This document shows, one piece after another, positions 17,179 through 27,225 of a DNA stretch of 64,000 nucleotides. The stretch comes from Turicibacter faecis (lineage in GTDB: Bacteria; Bacillota_I; Bacilli_A; MOL361; Turicibacteraceae). The stretch is taken from the NCBI RefSeq assembly GCF_037076425.1, contig NZ_AP028127.1, positions 836,001-900,000 on the forward strand. Direction: 5' to 3'. Position numbers and translations under genes: made by a program. Below the pieces are notes generated by a model that did no database searches, was not told the DNA's origin, and saw nothing but the letters and a program-made list of their open reading frames with translations. The number at the start of each line of letters is the position of its first letter. Within the stretch, counting starts at the first letter, position 1.

Positions 17179-18270
17179 TTAGGCTTTTTGTTGTTGCTCA
17201 CGTTCTTTGACTAAAAGTTGAATTTCTTCGACTAATGTATCAAACATTTGATCTTCTGGGACTTTTCGAATAATTTCTCCGTGTTTGATGAGGATTCCTT
17301 CTCCGCGACCACCGGCAATCCCAATATCGGCATTTTTAGCTTCACCTGGGCCGTTAACCGCACACCCCATTACAGCAACATGAATATCGTGAGGAATTGT
17401 GGTTAAGTAATCTTCAACGCGTTGAGCGAGTGGAATTAAATTATATTGAATACGTCCGCACGTTGGACAAGAAATAAGGGTTGGAGCATTTTTGATTAAT
17501 CCAAAATTTTTGAGAATTTCACGTGCGACTTTAATTTCCTCAACCGGATCGGCACTTAATGAAACGCGCATGGTATTTCCAATTCCTTGGTGAAGTAAAA
17601 TCCCGAGTCCGATTGAACTTTTAATTGTTCCAGAAAATGCCGTTCCTGCCTCTGTAATTCCTAAATGTAAAGGATAGTCAAACGTTTGGGCTGCAAGTTC
17701 ATACGCTTTAATCGCTAAATCTGTATCCGACGCTTTTAGCGAGATAATGATATCTTCAAACCCTAAGTCTTCTAAAATTTTAACATGCAATTGGGCGCTT
17801 TCGACCATTCCTTCTGGCGTTGCTTGCCCATATTTTTTTAAAATTTCACGTTCGAGTGAACCGGCATTGACTCCAATACGAATGGCCACCTGTTTTTTCT
17901 TAGCCGCTTCAACGACTTGGCGAACCTTTTCTTCGTTTCCGATATTTCCAGGATTAATTCGGATTTTATCGACACCTGCTTCAATCGCAAGTAAGGCTAA
18001 ACGATAGTCGAAGTGAATATCAACGACTAACGGAATAGAAATTTGTGCTTTAATCTCTTTTAAAGCGTGTGCATCTGCCTCATCTAAGCATGCGACGCGG
18101 ACGAGTTGACATCCCGCTGACGCTAAACGATTAATTTGTTCGACTGTGGCTAAGACGTCGTGCGTTTTCGTTGTGGTCATACTTTGAATAATGACCTCAT
18201 CTTTACCACCAATAAATAAGTTTCCGACTTTTACACGTTTTGTATGTTGACGATGTGTGAACTGAGACAC
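17179..18270 (-). CDS. ispG: 4-hydroxy-3-methylbut-2-en-1-yl diphosphate synthase (flavodoxin)
   Basis: This is the 363-residue IspG/GcpE, the penultimate MEP pathway enzyme with a 4Fe-4S cluster. It shows the N-terminal [10 protein letters not shown] and [12 protein letters not shown], the TIM-barrel signatures [11 protein letters not shown] and [10 protein letters not shown], and the cluster region [11 protein letters not shown] and [21 protein letters not shown]. The start is GTG with GGGGTGA upstream. Its order relative to ispH and sod is that of B. subtilis yqfY. It is probably a single-gene unit. Confidence 0.96.
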   Translation of the reverse strand: MSQFTHRQHTKRVKVGNLFIGGKDEVIIQSMTTTKTHDVLATVEQINRLASAGCQLVRVACLDEADAHALKEIKAQISIPLVVDIHFDYRLALLAIEAGVDKIRINPGNIGNEEKVRQVVEAAKKKQVAIRIGVNAGSLEREILKKYGQATPEGMVESAQLHVKILEDLGFEDIIISLKASDTDLAIKAYELAAQTFDYPLHLGITEAGTAFSGTIKSSIGLGILLHQGIGNTMRVSLSADPVEEIKVAREILKNFGLIKNAPTLISCPTCGRIQYNLIPLAQRVEDYLTTIPHDIHVAVMGCAVNGPGEAKNADIGIAGGRGEGILIKHGEIIRKVPEDQMFDTLVEEIQLLVKEREQQQKA

Positions 18271-18398
18271 CGTAAATCACCCCACAATTTAGCTTCTTTT
18301 GATATAAAATGCGAAAATGACATTTCCTATCTGTCTTTAATTATATAATAATTCCAGAGTGTTTCAACTGTTATACAAAAAAATCAGGAGGCGAAGAG

Positions 18399-19022
18399 AT
18401 GACGGAATATCCTTTTTTACCATTACCTTATACTTATAATGCATTAGAACCTATTTTGGATGCAAAAACAGTAGAGATTCATTACACTAAGCATCATAAA
18501 GCTTACTTAGATAAATTAAATGCACTCGTCAAACGATATCCTTCTTTTTTTGAGGGGAAAACGATAGAAGATGTACTGAGTCATCCCGATGAAATTCCAG
18601 CTGATATTCGTCAAGAGGTGATTAATCAAGGGGGCGGGTATGCCAATCACAACCTGTATTTTTATAGTTTATCACCGAATGGCGGAGGGGAGCCGTTTGG
18701 AAAATTAGCGAAAGAAATTAAACTCGCGTTTGGAAGTTTTGATCAATTAAAACGATTACTCGCACAGGCAGCAACGTCTCAATTCGGATCGGGTTATGGA
18801 TGGCTAGTTCTTGATCAGAATAAAAAGTTACGGGTGGTGAAGACACTTAATCAAAATTCTCCATTAAGTGCAGGCTTTACACCATTATTAAATCTTGATG
18901 TTTGGGAGCACGCGTATTATTTGAAATATCAAAATCGTCGGGCGGATTATACAGAGGCTATTTTTGAAATTATTAACTGGGATGAAGTGGAGCGCCGTTT
19001 TGAGGAAGGGCTTCGTAAATAG
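18399..19022 (+). CDS. sodA: Superoxide dismutase, Fe/Mn family
   Basis: The 207-residue protein has the four metal ligands in context: His28 in EIHYTKHHKAY, His near 84 in YANHNLYFYSL, and Asp and His in LDVWEHAYYLKYQNRR. The GGG before the second His and the GSGYGWLV motif also fit. The enzyme disproportionates superoxide in the cytosol; metal choice cannot be told from sequence alone. AGGAGGCG precedes the ATG. Confidence 0.95.
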   Translation: MTEYPFLPLPYTYNALEPILDAKTVEIHYTKHHKAYLDKLNALVKRYPSFFEGKTIEDVLSHPDEIPADIRQEVINQGGGYANHNLYFYSLSPNGGGEPFGKLAKEIKLAFGSFDQLKRLLAQAATSQFGSGYGWLVLDQNKKLRVVKTLNQNSPLSAGFTPLLNLDVWEHAYYLKYQNRRADYTEAIFEIINWDEVERRFEEGLRK

Positions 19023-19023
19023 T

Positions 19024-19058
19024 AAAAAAACTGGTTCGAGTAATGAACCAGTTTTTTT
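19024..19058 (+). terminator. sodA terminator
   Basis: AAAAAAACTGGTTC pairs with GAACCAGTTTTTTT across eight bases. The 270 bases between here and the next gene contain no convincing gene. Confidence 0.88.
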
Positions 19059-19331
19059 AATTTTAACAAAAGTGGACAGACTAAAGGTATGTATCCATAG
19101 GTGAGGAGGGAGATTTATTTGATTGGAGAATGGATCTCATGAACAAGGATAACAGGGTTAAGATGATGAATGAAATCTTCCCACCTATCGCGCCCCTGTT
19201 GGATGGAAGAAGAGGTGTGGGGGTCGTGGGAACCCATACGACAAGATGACCTATTTTTTTACACAAAAAATTCAAAAGACCCGTTTTTAAGTGTGATATA
19301 ATAGGTGAGAAGTTAGAGTGAAAGGTGCGGG

Positions 19332-21470
19332 ATGGACGTGGATAAGTTATTTAAACTAATCAAGTCATTAGTTTTTAGAATACAAGTATTAAAAGTAGTT
19401 TGTTTGTTAATGTTTATTGTGATTGCGTTCCGTTTATATGCTATTCAGGTGAAGTATTCGGACGATTATCAGGCTTATGTGAATAAGACATCGACTGTTG
19501 CCTTGCAACGGAATGTTCCGCGTGGGGTCATCTACGATCGAAATATGTCTGTGTTAGTTGATAACGAGGCGGTGAGTACGATTACGTATCAACGGTATGC
19601 GGATGTCAGTGAAAAAGAGATGCATCAAATTGCTGATAAATTGGCGGATTTAATTGAAGTGGATTTTAGCAAGTTGACGTCACGTGATTTAAAAGACTTA
19701 TACTTAGAGAAATTTGAGGATGAGGCGAAGGAGTTATATACGAAAGAAGAGTTGAAAAAGTATGGGGATAAAAAGCTCTATCAATTACAACTCAGTCGTA
19801 TAACGGATGACATGTTATCAAAACTTACCGATCAGGATAAAGAGGCCCATGCGATTTATATTAATATGAAAAAGGGGACAAATCAGACATCTAATATTAT
19901 TAAAAAAGGTGCAACTGAAGAAGAAGTAGCGATCGTTAGCGAACATTTGGAGTCGATGCCAGGGGTGAATACAGAGGTCGACTGGGATCGAACGTATCCA
20001 AGTGTTGCGCAGTGGCACCCGATTTATGGACGTGTTTCAAGTTATGAGCAAGGATTGCCAGCGGTGTTAGTAGATTATTATAAGGCGCATGACTATCAAT
20101 CAAACGATCGGGTAGGATTATCCCAGTTAGAACTTTATTATGAGGCGTTACTTGGTGGGCATAAGTCGCAATATTTATTAACGAATGATGACGATACGTC
20201 AACGTATGATGAAATCTATGAGGGGCAACGAGGGTATGAATTAGTGTTAACCATCGATGCCGAGTTGCAGGCAGCCGTTAATGATATTGTCCGTGATGAG
20301 TTGTTAAATGCGAAGAAAAATTCATCGACGACGAAGTATTTACGTGAGGCGTACATCGTGATGACAAACCCTAATACGGGGGAAGTGTTAGCGATGACAG
20401 GAAATATTATTGATTGGGACGACGAAGCAAAAGATTATGTGATTTATGATAACTCGCTTGGAACTTTTCAAAGTTCGTTTACGGTCGGATCGGTTGTTAA
20501 AGGTGCGACCTTGCTTAGTGGATTTAAGTATGGAGTGACGACGCCAGGACAAGTGGTTAATGATACAAAGATGTACTTTAAAGGTGGTCTTGTCAAAGGA
20601 TCGTGGCAAACATTAGGGGCGGTTAATGACTTAACAGCGTTACAAAAGTCGAGTAACGTGTACTTCTTTGACCAAACGATTCGTTTCGGTGGCTCATATT
20701 ATTCACCGTACATGGCGCTAAATCTGAATTTAGATGTTTTTGATAAATATCGTTCAACCTTTAATGAGTTTGGACTCGGTGTAAGTACTGGAATTGATTT
20801 ACCGAATGAGTCGACGGGATTAGTTGAAGCGCAGCGAACGTCAGGGAAACTTTTAGACTTCGCGATTGGACAGGCGGATTTATACACGCCGATGCAACTT
20901 GTTCAGTACGTTTCAACGGTTGCGACGAGTGGGAGACGTTTTGCTCCGACACTCGTGAAAGAAGTCTATTTGCCATCGAATGACGATATAAGTGGAAAAC
21001 AATTAGTTAAAGGGTTTGCTCCTAATTTGTTAAATGTGGTTGAATTAGATCAACAATATTTTGATCGTGTTCATCAAGGGTTTGTAATGGCCTTACAACA
21101 AAGTGGAGGAACGGGATATTCAACGTTCTATAAGGCAAACTATAATCCTGCAGGTAAAACAGGGACGGCACAGGAATATGCGCGTGATGCGGATGGACGA
21201 TACATCAAGGATGCCAACGGCGAATTTATTGACGTGCATAGTCGAACATTAATTGCCTACGCCCCTGCGGATAAACCAGAGGTGGCTCTTTCTGTTATTG
21301 TTCCGCAATGTGAGTTACCGAGTCAATCCCACCCGATTTCGCTTCAAATTGGTGAACGAGCGATGCAAGCCTATTTTGATTTAAAGAAAGAACGAATGGC
21401 GGCTCAAAATGAAGTGGATAATGGAGAGACTATAGGACAAGCACCGGAGAATGTAGCACAAGGTGAATAA
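19332..21470 (+). CDS. pbpA: Penicillin-binding protein 2 (class B transpeptidase)
   Basis: The 712-residue protein is a monofunctional peptidoglycan transpeptidase. One membrane anchor lies at about residues 14-36, then the dimerisation motif RGVIYDRN near 59. The transpeptidase domain has the catalytic SxxK (GSVVKG near 387), the SxN motif (KSSNVYFF near 437) and KTGTA near 612. It follows sod, as B. subtilis pbpA (yqgF) does, and is expected to work with RodA in side-wall growth. The C-terminal 20 residues are a polar tail. The start has AAAGGTGCGGG upstream. Confidence 0.93.
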   Translation: MDVDKLFKLIKSLVFRIQVLKVVCLLMFIVIAFRLYAIQVKYSDDYQAYVNKTSTVALQRNVPRGVIYDRNMSVLVDNEAVSTITYQRYADVSEKEMHQIADKLADLIEVDFSKLTSRDLKDLYLEKFEDEAKELYTKEELKKYGDKKLYQLQLSRITDDMLSKLTDQDKEAHAIYINMKKGTNQTSNIIKKGATEEEVAIVSEHLESMPGVNTEVDWDRTYPSVAQWHPIYGRVSSYEQGLPAVLVDYYKAHDYQSNDRVGLSQLELYYEALLGGHKSQYLLTNDDDTSTYDEIYEGQRGYELVLTIDAELQAAVNDIVRDELLNAKKNSSTTKYLREAYIVMTNPNTGEVLAMTGNIIDWDDEAKDYVIYDNSLGTFQSSFTVGSVVKGATLLSGFKYGVTTPGQVVNDTKMYFKGGLVKGSWQTLGAVNDLTALQKSSNVYFFDQTIRFGGSYYSPYMALNLNLDVFDKYRSTFNEFGLGVSTGIDLPNESTGLVEAQRTSGKLLDFAIGQADLYTPMQLVQYVSTVATSGRRFAPTLVKEVYLPSNDDISGKQLVKGFAPNLLNVVELDQQYFDRVHQGFVMALQQSGGTGYSTFYKANYNPAGKTGTAQEYARDADGRYIKDANGEFIDVHSRTLIAYAPADKPEVALSVIVPQCELPSQSHPISLQIGERAMQAYFDLKKERMAAQNEVDNGETIGQAPENVAQGE

Positions 21471-21695
21471 AGAAAAACAGAAATGGCTGAATAAAAGGGG
21501 AGAAAGGCCCCATAATAAATTGATTTAACGTGTAAAAAATATAGGCGAAAACGAATGACTTGGAAACTATTTTTAAATAAGGGATAAATTACTTATAAAT
21601 AGGTCTTGAGGTACGATTAAGCTTTTGTTATAATTTTTACACAGGAGATTAAACAACAAAGAAACACTTTATAGTACAAATTGATAAAAAAAACT

Positions 21696-21724
21696 TTGTT
21701 TTTTGATGTCGTGCGTGCTATAAT
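21696..21724 (+). promoter_or_regulatory. Promoter of rpmG
   Basis: TTGTTT and a perfect TATAAT are spaced by 17 bases, 33 bases before the GTG start. The region from 21471 to here has no gene. Confidence 0.7.
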
Positions 21725-21756
21725 GTAGAAGTTGTTATTAGATTGGAGGGATTTTA

Positions 21757-21906
21757 GTGCGAGTAAATCTTACATTAAAATGTACAGTTTGCGGTGAAGA
21801 AAATTACATTTCTAAAAAAAATAAACGTAATAACCCAGAACGTCTTGAGATGAATAAATACTGCCCACGTTGCCGTAAATCAACTGCTCATCGCGAGAAA
21901 AAATAA
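21757..21906 (+). CDS. rpmG: 50S ribosomal protein L33
   Basis: This 49-residue basic protein has the L33 pattern: N-terminal [21 protein letters not shown], then [24 protein letters not shown]. The two Cys pairs (CTVC and CPRC) make a zinc ribbon. The start is GTG with GGAGGG upstream. It matches the place of rpmGA in B. subtilis, between pbpA and glcK. Confidence 0.96.
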   Translation: MRVNLTLKCTVCGEENYISKKNKRNNPERLEMNKYCPRCRKSTAHREKK

Positions 21907-21925
21907 GGAGTCATCCTTTTTACAA

Positions 21926-21951
21926 GCCCTGCCTTCGGTAGGGTTTTTTTT
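21926..21951 (+). terminator. rpmG terminator
   Basis: CCCTGCC pairs with GGTAGGG (one G-T pair) across TTC, then eight T residues. Confidence 0.85.
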
Positions 21952-22114
21952 ATGTTCAAACAAAATGTATGGATGAGAACTTTAAGAGTTGAAGGTTTTA
22001 GCTTTTTTAGGCAGTGAGGAGACTAATCTAGTAGAACGAATGGGTTATTTTATCTATTGACTAAAGAAAAATAAAGAAAGAAAGCGATTTTTTACACTTT
22101 TTAGTGAATAATGT

Positions 22115-22143
22115 TTGTGAAAAAATAAATCATGGTATATAAT
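22115..22143 (+). promoter_or_regulatory. Promoter of ldh
   Basis: TTGTGA and TATAAT are spaced by 17 bases. The -35 looks like half of a Rex (NADH-sensing repressor) box, but the other half-site is missing. The leader is about 110 bases long. Confidence 0.6.
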
Positions 22144-22259
22144 TAAAAATGAATTTAAGACACATTTGCATTTCATAAAAATAGTGAAGCTGTCGGAGTT
22201 CGCGAAAATATGGCATACGAAAGTGTATGTCATAAAAACATGTTGTAGAGGTGAAAGAT

Positions 22260-23204
22260 ATGAAAACAGGTGTAAGACGCGTTGCTTTAGTCGGAACAGG
22301 ATTCGTAGGAATGAGTTTCGCATACTCAATGTTAAACCAAGGCGGATTAGAAGAATTCGTTTTAATCGATGTAAACAAAGATAAAGCTGAAGGGGAAGCA
22401 ATGGATTTAAGCCATGGTTTACCATTTGGACCACAAAAAATGGATATCTGGGCGGGGACATATGAAGATTGCCGTACAGCAGATATCGTTGTTATTACAG
22501 CAGGAGCTAACCAACAACCAGGGGAAACTCGTTTAGCTTTAGTTGAAAAAAATGCAAAAATCATGCGCGGAATCGTTCGTGAAATCATGAAATCAGGATT
22601 CAATGGAATTTTATTAGTAGCAAGTAATCCAGTTGACGTATTAACTTACGTTGCATGGCAAGAATCTGGATTACCACGTCACCGTGTAATCGGATCAGGA
22701 ACAACTTTAGATACAGCTCGTTTACGTTTCGAAATCGGTAAATATTTAAATGTTGACCCACGTAACGTACACGGATACATTATCGGTGAACACGGAGATA
22801 CTGAGTTCCCATTATGGTCTCATACAACTGTAGGTGTTCAACCAATTATGGATGTTGTGGCTAACAACCCTAAATTCAACCAAGAAGATTTAGAGCAAAT
22901 TTACGTAAATGTACGTGACGCTGCTTACCACATCATTGAACGTAAACGTGCAACTTACTACGGAATCGGTATGGCATTAGCTCGTATCGTACGTGCTATC
23001 TTAGGTGATGAAAACAGCTGTTTATCAGTTTCAGCTTACTTAAATGGACAATACGGACAAAATGACGTATTCGTAGGGGTACCTGCAATCGTTAACCGTA
23101 ACGGAATCCGTGAAGTATTCGAATTAAACATTACTGAAGAAGAAACAGAAAAATTAACAAAATCAGTTAACGTATTAAAAGAAACTTTAAATACAGTTAA
23201 ATAA
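22260..23204 (+). CDS. ldh: L-lactate dehydrogenase
   Basis: The 314-residue enzyme reduces pyruvate to L-lactate with NADH. The NAD-binding loop is GTGFVGMSF near residue 13. [27 protein letters not shown] and the substrate loop [17 protein letters not shown] follow. The catalytic His lies in [14 protein letters not shown] near residue 178. The start is the ATG at 22260, seven bases after AGAGGTG; the frame also opens at a GTG inside that site. The codon choice is unusually uniform (CGT, GGA, TTA), as expected for a highly expressed gene. Confidence 0.96.
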   Translation: MKTGVRRVALVGTGFVGMSFAYSMLNQGGLEEFVLIDVNKDKAEGEAMDLSHGLPFGPQKMDIWAGTYEDCRTADIVVITAGANQQPGETRLALVEKNAKIMRGIVREIMKSGFNGILLVASNPVDVLTYVAWQESGLPRHRVIGSGTTLDTARLRFEIGKYLNVDPRNVHGYIIGEHGDTEFPLWSHTTVGVQPIMDVVANNPKFNQEDLEQIYVNVRDAAYHIIERKRATYYGIGMALARIVRAILGDENSCLSVSAYLNGQYGQNDVFVGVPAIVNRNGIREVFELNITEEETEKLTKSVNVLKETLNTVK

Positions 23205-23209
23205 TTTTA

Positions 23210-23246
23210 AAAAAAAGCACCGGACTCTGACACGGTGCTTTTTTTA
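23210..23246. terminator. ldh terminator
   Basis: AAAAAAGCACCG pairs with CGGTGCTTTTTT across ten bases. Confidence 0.88.
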
Positions 23247-23409
23247 TGAATTTTGAATATGTAACGGGTTTGGTTATTTTTAAAGGGGTTACATCTTTTT
23301 ATTAAGAAGACTTTATGATAAAATGAATACGAAGAAATTATTAAAGGATCAAGTACATGATATAGGAAGATATCTGACTTTATGTGGCATGATAAGGAGG
23401 AGTTTGAAA

Positions 23410-24351
23410 ATGAATAAATATGTATTCGGAATTGACGTTGGTGGGACAACAATTAAATGCGGATTATTTTCATCAAAAGGTGAAATTTTAGATTCTTGGG
23501 AAATCGTTACGAATAAAGAAGATAACGGGGACCATATCGTTTCTGATATTGCACGTACGATTGAAGCAAAATGCGAAGAAAAAGGAATTCAATTAAGCGA
23601 GGTTGAAGGTGTTGGAATTGGGGTTCCAGGACCTGTTGATAATAATGGTGTTGTCAAAGTTGCCGTGAACTTAGGATGGACAGAACGCCATGTGAAAACG
23701 GAATTAGAAGAAATGATTAAAGTTCCAGTGGCAGTTGGAAATGATGCAAACGTCGCTGCATTAGGTGAATTATGGTTAGGGGCTGCTGCAGGGGCACAAG
23801 ATGCGATCATGTTTACGTTAGGAACAGGTGTTGGTGGTGGAGTCATCGTTGATGGTAAAGTTGTTGCAGGTGTTCATGGTGCCGGGGGAGAAATCGGTCA
23901 CTTAGCGGTTGTTCTTGAAGATGGGAATCAATGTAACTGTGGGAAAAAAGGATGTTTAGAAACGGTTGCTTCTGCAACAGGAATCGTTCGCGAAACAGAA
24001 AAATTCTTACTTCATACAGCAGAAGAATCAACGTTACGTCAATTAGATAAAATCGAAGCTAAAGATGTCTTTGATGCAGCGAAAGCTGGAGATGCTGTTG
24101 GATTAAAAATGGTTGATCAATTAGGTCGATATATTGGTTTAGCGGCAGCTAACTTAGCAGCAACAACTGATCCACAAAAGATTATTATCGGTGGAGGGGT
24201 TTCAAAAGCCGGAGACATTTTAATCGATACCATCGTTAAACATTACCAAAATTATGCTTTCAGTGCGGTTCGTCAAACACAATTTGTTTTGGCTGAATTA
24301 GGAAATGAAGCGGGAATTGTTGGTTCAGCTTATTTAGCTAAAACGTTATAA
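23410..24351 (+). CDS. glcK: ROK family glucokinase
   Basis: The 313-residue enzyme phosphorylates glucose with ATP. It shows the N-terminal phosphate loop GIDVGGTTIKCGLF, the ROK signature region GVGIGVPGPVD, NDANVAALGE, GTGVGGGVIVDG, HGAGGEIGH, and the zinc motif CNCGKKGCLETVAS. The ATG at 23410 has AAGGAGG upstream; the frame opens 29 codons earlier without one. It occupies the B. subtilis glcK position in this syntenic block. Confidence 0.94.
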   Translation: MNKYVFGIDVGGTTIKCGLFSSKGEILDSWEIVTNKEDNGDHIVSDIARTIEAKCEEKGIQLSEVEGVGIGVPGPVDNNGVVKVAVNLGWTERHVKTELEEMIKVPVAVGNDANVAALGELWLGAAAGAQDAIMFTLGTGVGGGVIVDGKVVAGVHGAGGEIGHLAVVLEDGNQCNCGKKGCLETVASATGIVRETEKFLLHTAEESTLRQLDKIEAKDVFDAAKAGDAVGLKMVDQLGRYIGLAAANLAATTDPQKIIIGGGVSKAGDILIDTIVKHYQNYAFSAVRQTQFVLAELGNEAGIVGSAYLAKTL

Positions 24352-24361
24352 TAATAATTAG

Positions 24362-24386
24362 AAAAGCACCCCTTGTGGGTGCTTTA
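24362..24386 (+). terminator. glcK terminator
   Basis: AAAGCACCC pairs with GGGTGCTTT across CTTGT; the T-run is short, so it may be leaky into the next gene. Confidence 0.65.
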
Positions 24387-24408
24387 AGCGATTGATGAGG
24401 TGATTTTG

Positions 24409-25038
24409 TTGAACGTTTATCCATTAGTATTAGGACCTGTTCAAACGACGTGCTACGTTGTTTCAAGTCAAGGAAGGGCAGTTATTGTGGATCCCGCTGC
24501 CAATGCCAATAAAATTATTCAATATTTAGGGACGAAGAAACTCATCCCTGAGGCAATTTTGTTAACTCACGGTCATTTTGATCATATTGGTGCTGTCAAC
24601 GAGTTAGCAGCGAAGTACCGTCTTCCAATTTATGCGCATAAATTAGAAAAAGAGTATTTTGATCAACCAGAGGTTAATCTTTCAACGATGATGTATCAAC
24701 CGTTTGTGTTAAGTGAAGACCTGGATTATCATTGGTTAGCGGATGGGGCAACGCTTACTTGTTTGGATACCCAAGTTAAAATTTTTCATGTACCTGGTCA
24801 CACGTCGGGAAGCCTATGTTACTATTTTGTGAAAGATCGCATGGTATTCACAGGAGATACACTATTTAAACAATCGATTGGACGAACAGATTTTATTTAT
24901 GGAAACCATCAACAGTTAGTGACTGGAATCAGACAGAAATTATTAACCTTGCCAGATGATACACTTGTTTATCCTGGCCATGGTGACTGTACAACGGTTG
25001 CAGACGAAAAAAGAAACAATCCATTTTTAAACAACTAG
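24409..25038 (+). CDS. MBL-fold metallohydrolase (YqgX / glyoxalase II-like)
   Basis: The 209-residue protein has the metallo-beta-lactamase zinc motif THGHFDHIG near residue 54, then HVPGHTSGS near 130, FTGDTLF near 150 and YPGHGD near 190. This is the short hydroxyacylglutathione hydrolase-like group, matching YqgX, which follows glcK in B. subtilis. The true thioester substrate is not known. The start is most likely the TTG at 24409, five bases after GAGGTGA; a GTG at 24400 lies within that site. Confidence 0.88.
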   Translation: MNVYPLVLGPVQTTCYVVSSQGRAVIVDPAANANKIIQYLGTKKLIPEAILLTHGHFDHIGAVNELAAKYRLPIYAHKLEKEYFDQPEVNLSTMMYQPFVLSEDLDYHWLADGATLTCLDTQVKIFHVPGHTSGSLCYYFVKDRMVFTGDTLFKQSIGRTDFIYGNHQQLVTGIRQKLLTLPDDTLVYPGHGDCTTVADEKRNNPFLNN

Positions 25039-25040
25039 GA

Positions 25041-25066
25041 GGAGGCGAATTTGCCTCCTTTTTTTA
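25041..25066 (+). terminator. Terminator of the MBL-fold gene
   Basis: GGAGGC pairs with GCCTCC across AATTT-type loop bases, followed by a T-run. Confidence 0.82.
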
Positions 25067-25275
25067 TAGGTTCATTGGTGATGAACAATGTTTAAACATA
25101 TTTATTGTTTTTTAGACATAGGGTATACAAGTGGCGCCATGTTTTATCCTAAACTTACGGTCATTATCATTGATCCGATGTGTTTGATGATTAAATCGTG
25201 AGAGAGGTAACATGAGAGGTGAAAGCTTTTTCGCCCCATAAGAGATAGATTTTTTATAAAGGGAGGAGAGAAGAA

Positions 25276-26646
25276 ATGGATCAAACGGGACAATCAAATC
25301 CATTAGGGGAGGCCCCTCTTTTTAAATTGATTTGTAAATTTGCCATTCCCTCAATGATTAGCCTTTTGGCGAGTGCGATTTATAATATTACAGATCAGAT
25401 GTTTATTGGTCATCAGGTGGGTGTTCTTGGAAATGCGGCAACGAATGTTGCGTTTCCTGTCGTCACTTTGGCAACTGCTATTTCTCAGTTGGTTGGTGTT
25501 GGGACAGCGGCTCATTTTAATATTTGTCAAGGAGCCGGACAGGAGTCGGATGCTAAACGATTTATTGGAAATGGACTTGGGTTCATGTGTTGCGCGGGAG
25601 TCGTTATGATGGGGGCTTTATTTTTGTTTAAGTTAACCATTTTAAATTTATGCGGAGTAACGGATGAAGTGTTTAACTATGCTAATCTTTATTTAAGTGT
25701 CACGCTATTTGGTATCCCGTTCTTTATCTTTTTTACCGCGGGTAGTTTTCTGATTCGGGCGGATGGGAGTCCACGCTATGCGATGGGGTGTTCGATGACG
25801 GGGGCGCTATTAAATGTCGTTCTTGATGCTCTTTTTATGCTCGTTTTTAAATGGGGAATCTTTGGTGCTGCACTCGCCACCGTTTTAAGTCAAGGGGTTT
25901 CAGGAACGCTTTGTTTATGGTATTTTAATCGCTTCCGGGCGTTTAAGATTAAGTGGCAAGATCTTCGGCTTCAACCGACGTATGTGTGGGAGATTGCCAA
26001 ATTAGGATTTCCTAATTGTTTAACGCATTTTTTAATGATGGTGGTCAACGTGTTGATGAATCATACGCTCGTTTTTTATGGTGCCCAAAGTCTATATGGA
26101 AGTGCTATTCCGTTGGCAGTTTCCGGAGTGGTCGCCAAACTTTATACAATTTTATCGGCGTGTTCAATTGGACTAGCCCAAGGATGTCAGCCAATTTGGG
26201 GATTTAATAAGGGGGCTAAAAACTACCGTCGGGTGAAAGAAACGTTTAAAAAAGCGATGATGATGGGATTGATGTTTAGTTTTACGGCATTTTTACTGTT
26301 TCAACTCTTTCCACGCCAAATTGTTGGGATTTTTGGTGGAGGAGGGGAGCTGTATTTTCAGTTTGCGACTAAATACATGCGCATTTATTTGATGCTCATT
26401 TGTGTCGTTGGGGTTCAACCGCTCATTGTCAACTTCTTTACCAGTACGAAAAAAATGAAACAGAGTATGATTCTTTCACTGGCCCGTCAAGGACTCTTTC
26501 ATATCCCTTTAATTTTGTTGTTCCCGATGTGGTTAGGGATAGATGGAGTGCTATACGTCGGACCCATTGCGGATTTTTTAACCTTTATGTTATCTATTAT
26601 TTTGATCATGCGCTATTTTAAAGAACTAAATGAATCTGAGTTTTAA
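25276..26646 (+). CDS. MATE family efflux transporter
   Basis: The 456-residue membrane protein has about 12 hydrophobic segments arranged as two MatE halves. It starts PLFKLICKFAIPSMISLLASAIYNITDQMFIGHQVG, a typical first helix region, and has GADGSPRYAMG-like and GAALATVLSQGVSG motifs. MATE proteins export cationic drugs or metabolites using Na+ or H+ gradients. GGGAGGAGAG precedes the ATG. It is alone between two terminators and no regulator is adjacent. Confidence 0.9.
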   Translation: MDQTGQSNPLGEAPLFKLICKFAIPSMISLLASAIYNITDQMFIGHQVGVLGNAATNVAFPVVTLATAISQLVGVGTAAHFNICQGAGQESDAKRFIGNGLGFMCCAGVVMMGALFLFKLTILNLCGVTDEVFNYANLYLSVTLFGIPFFIFFTAGSFLIRADGSPRYAMGCSMTGALLNVVLDALFMLVFKWGIFGAALATVLSQGVSGTLCLWYFNRFRAFKIKWQDLRLQPTYVWEIAKLGFPNCLTHFLMMVVNVLMNHTLVFYGAQSLYGSAIPLAVSGVVAKLYTILSACSIGLAQGCQPIWGFNKGAKNYRRVKETFKKAMMMGLMFSFTAFLLFQLFPRQIVGIFGGGGELYFQFATKYMRIYLMLICVVGVQPLIVNFFTSTKKMKQSMILSLARQGLFHIPLILLFPMWLGIDGVLYVGPIADFLTFMLSIILIMRYFKELNESEF

Positions 26647-26670
26647 GTGTATTTTTACAATAGACGAATT

Positions 26671-26713
26671 AAAGCCCTTAACTGTGAATTGAAAACAGGT
26701 AAGGGCTTTTGTT
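26671..26713. terminator. Shared terminator between the MATE gene and aroK
   Basis: AAAGCCCTTA pairs with TAAGGGCTTT, and the loop contains further pairing. T-runs occur on both sides and it overlaps the aroK stop. Confidence 0.82.
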
Positions 26714-27213
26714 TATTGAGGAAGTTTTTGTTTAATGAGGGTGATGATTTCTTCTACGGTTTTATGATCGGTCTTAATGGTATCATGGGCGCATTCTCTG
26801 TAGAGGGATTCCCTTTTGTCGTACAAGGTACGAAGTTTTTGTTCCATTGGTTCATTTTGGAGGAGGGGACGATTTTGGTCATCGATCCGAGTGACTAATG
26901 TTTGGATGCTTGCCTCTAAGAAAATAACGTAGGCGTTATTTTTGAGGTGTTCTCGATTTTCTTTTTGGATGATGATTCCGCCTCCGGTTGAGAGAATGCC
27001 TGGAAAGGTTAAAAGGGTTTGGAGCGCTCTCGTTTCTAGTGTGCGAAAGTAGGCTTCCCCTTTGGTAGCAAAGATGTCTTTGATTTGTTCATGGGTTGTT
27101 TGTTCGATAAAAAGGTCGCTATCGTGCCACGGGAGGTGGAGTTCCTTTGCGAGTTGTTTTCCAATGGTGGTTTTCCCACTTCCCATCATGCCAATGAGGG
27201 CAATTGGTTTCAT
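26713..27213 (-). CDS. aroK: Shikimate kinase
   Basis: The 166-residue enzyme phosphorylates shikimate in chorismate synthesis. It has the P-loop GMMGSGKTTIGKQLA at residues 8-22, the shikimate-binding DSDLFIEQ near 32, GEAYFRTLETRAL near 52 and the GGGI motif near 77. It lies 12 bases after comGG, with TAGGAGGG upstream, so it is probably the last gene of the comG transcript. Confidence 0.94.
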   Translation of the reverse strand: MKPIALIGMMGSGKTTIGKQLAKELHLPWHDSDLFIEQTTHEQIKDIFATKGEAYFRTLETRALQTLLTFPGILSTGGGIIIQKENREHLKNNAYVIFLEASIQTLVTRIDDQNRPLLQNEPMEQKLRTLYDKRESLYRECAHDTIKTDHKTVEEIITLIKQKLPQ

Positions 27214-27225
27214 ATGAAATCCCTC

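Larger units (their letters stand above)
21907..22259. other. Non-coding stretch before ldh with terminator, promoter and hairpins
   Basis: It holds the rpmG terminator (21926-21951), a small inverted repeat CACTTTTTAGTG near 22095-22106, the ldh promoter (22115-22143) and a leader hairpin CATAC-gaaagt-GTATG (22214-22229). No gene was seen. Confidence 0.6.

Noticed and set aside
22115-22140. Possible Rex box at the ldh promoter
   Set aside because: Only the half-site TTGTGA is present; the matching TCACAA at the right distance is missing.
26647-26898. 83-codon plus-strand frame opposite aroK
   Set aside because: It is the reverse-strand shadow of a clear shikimate kinase gene.
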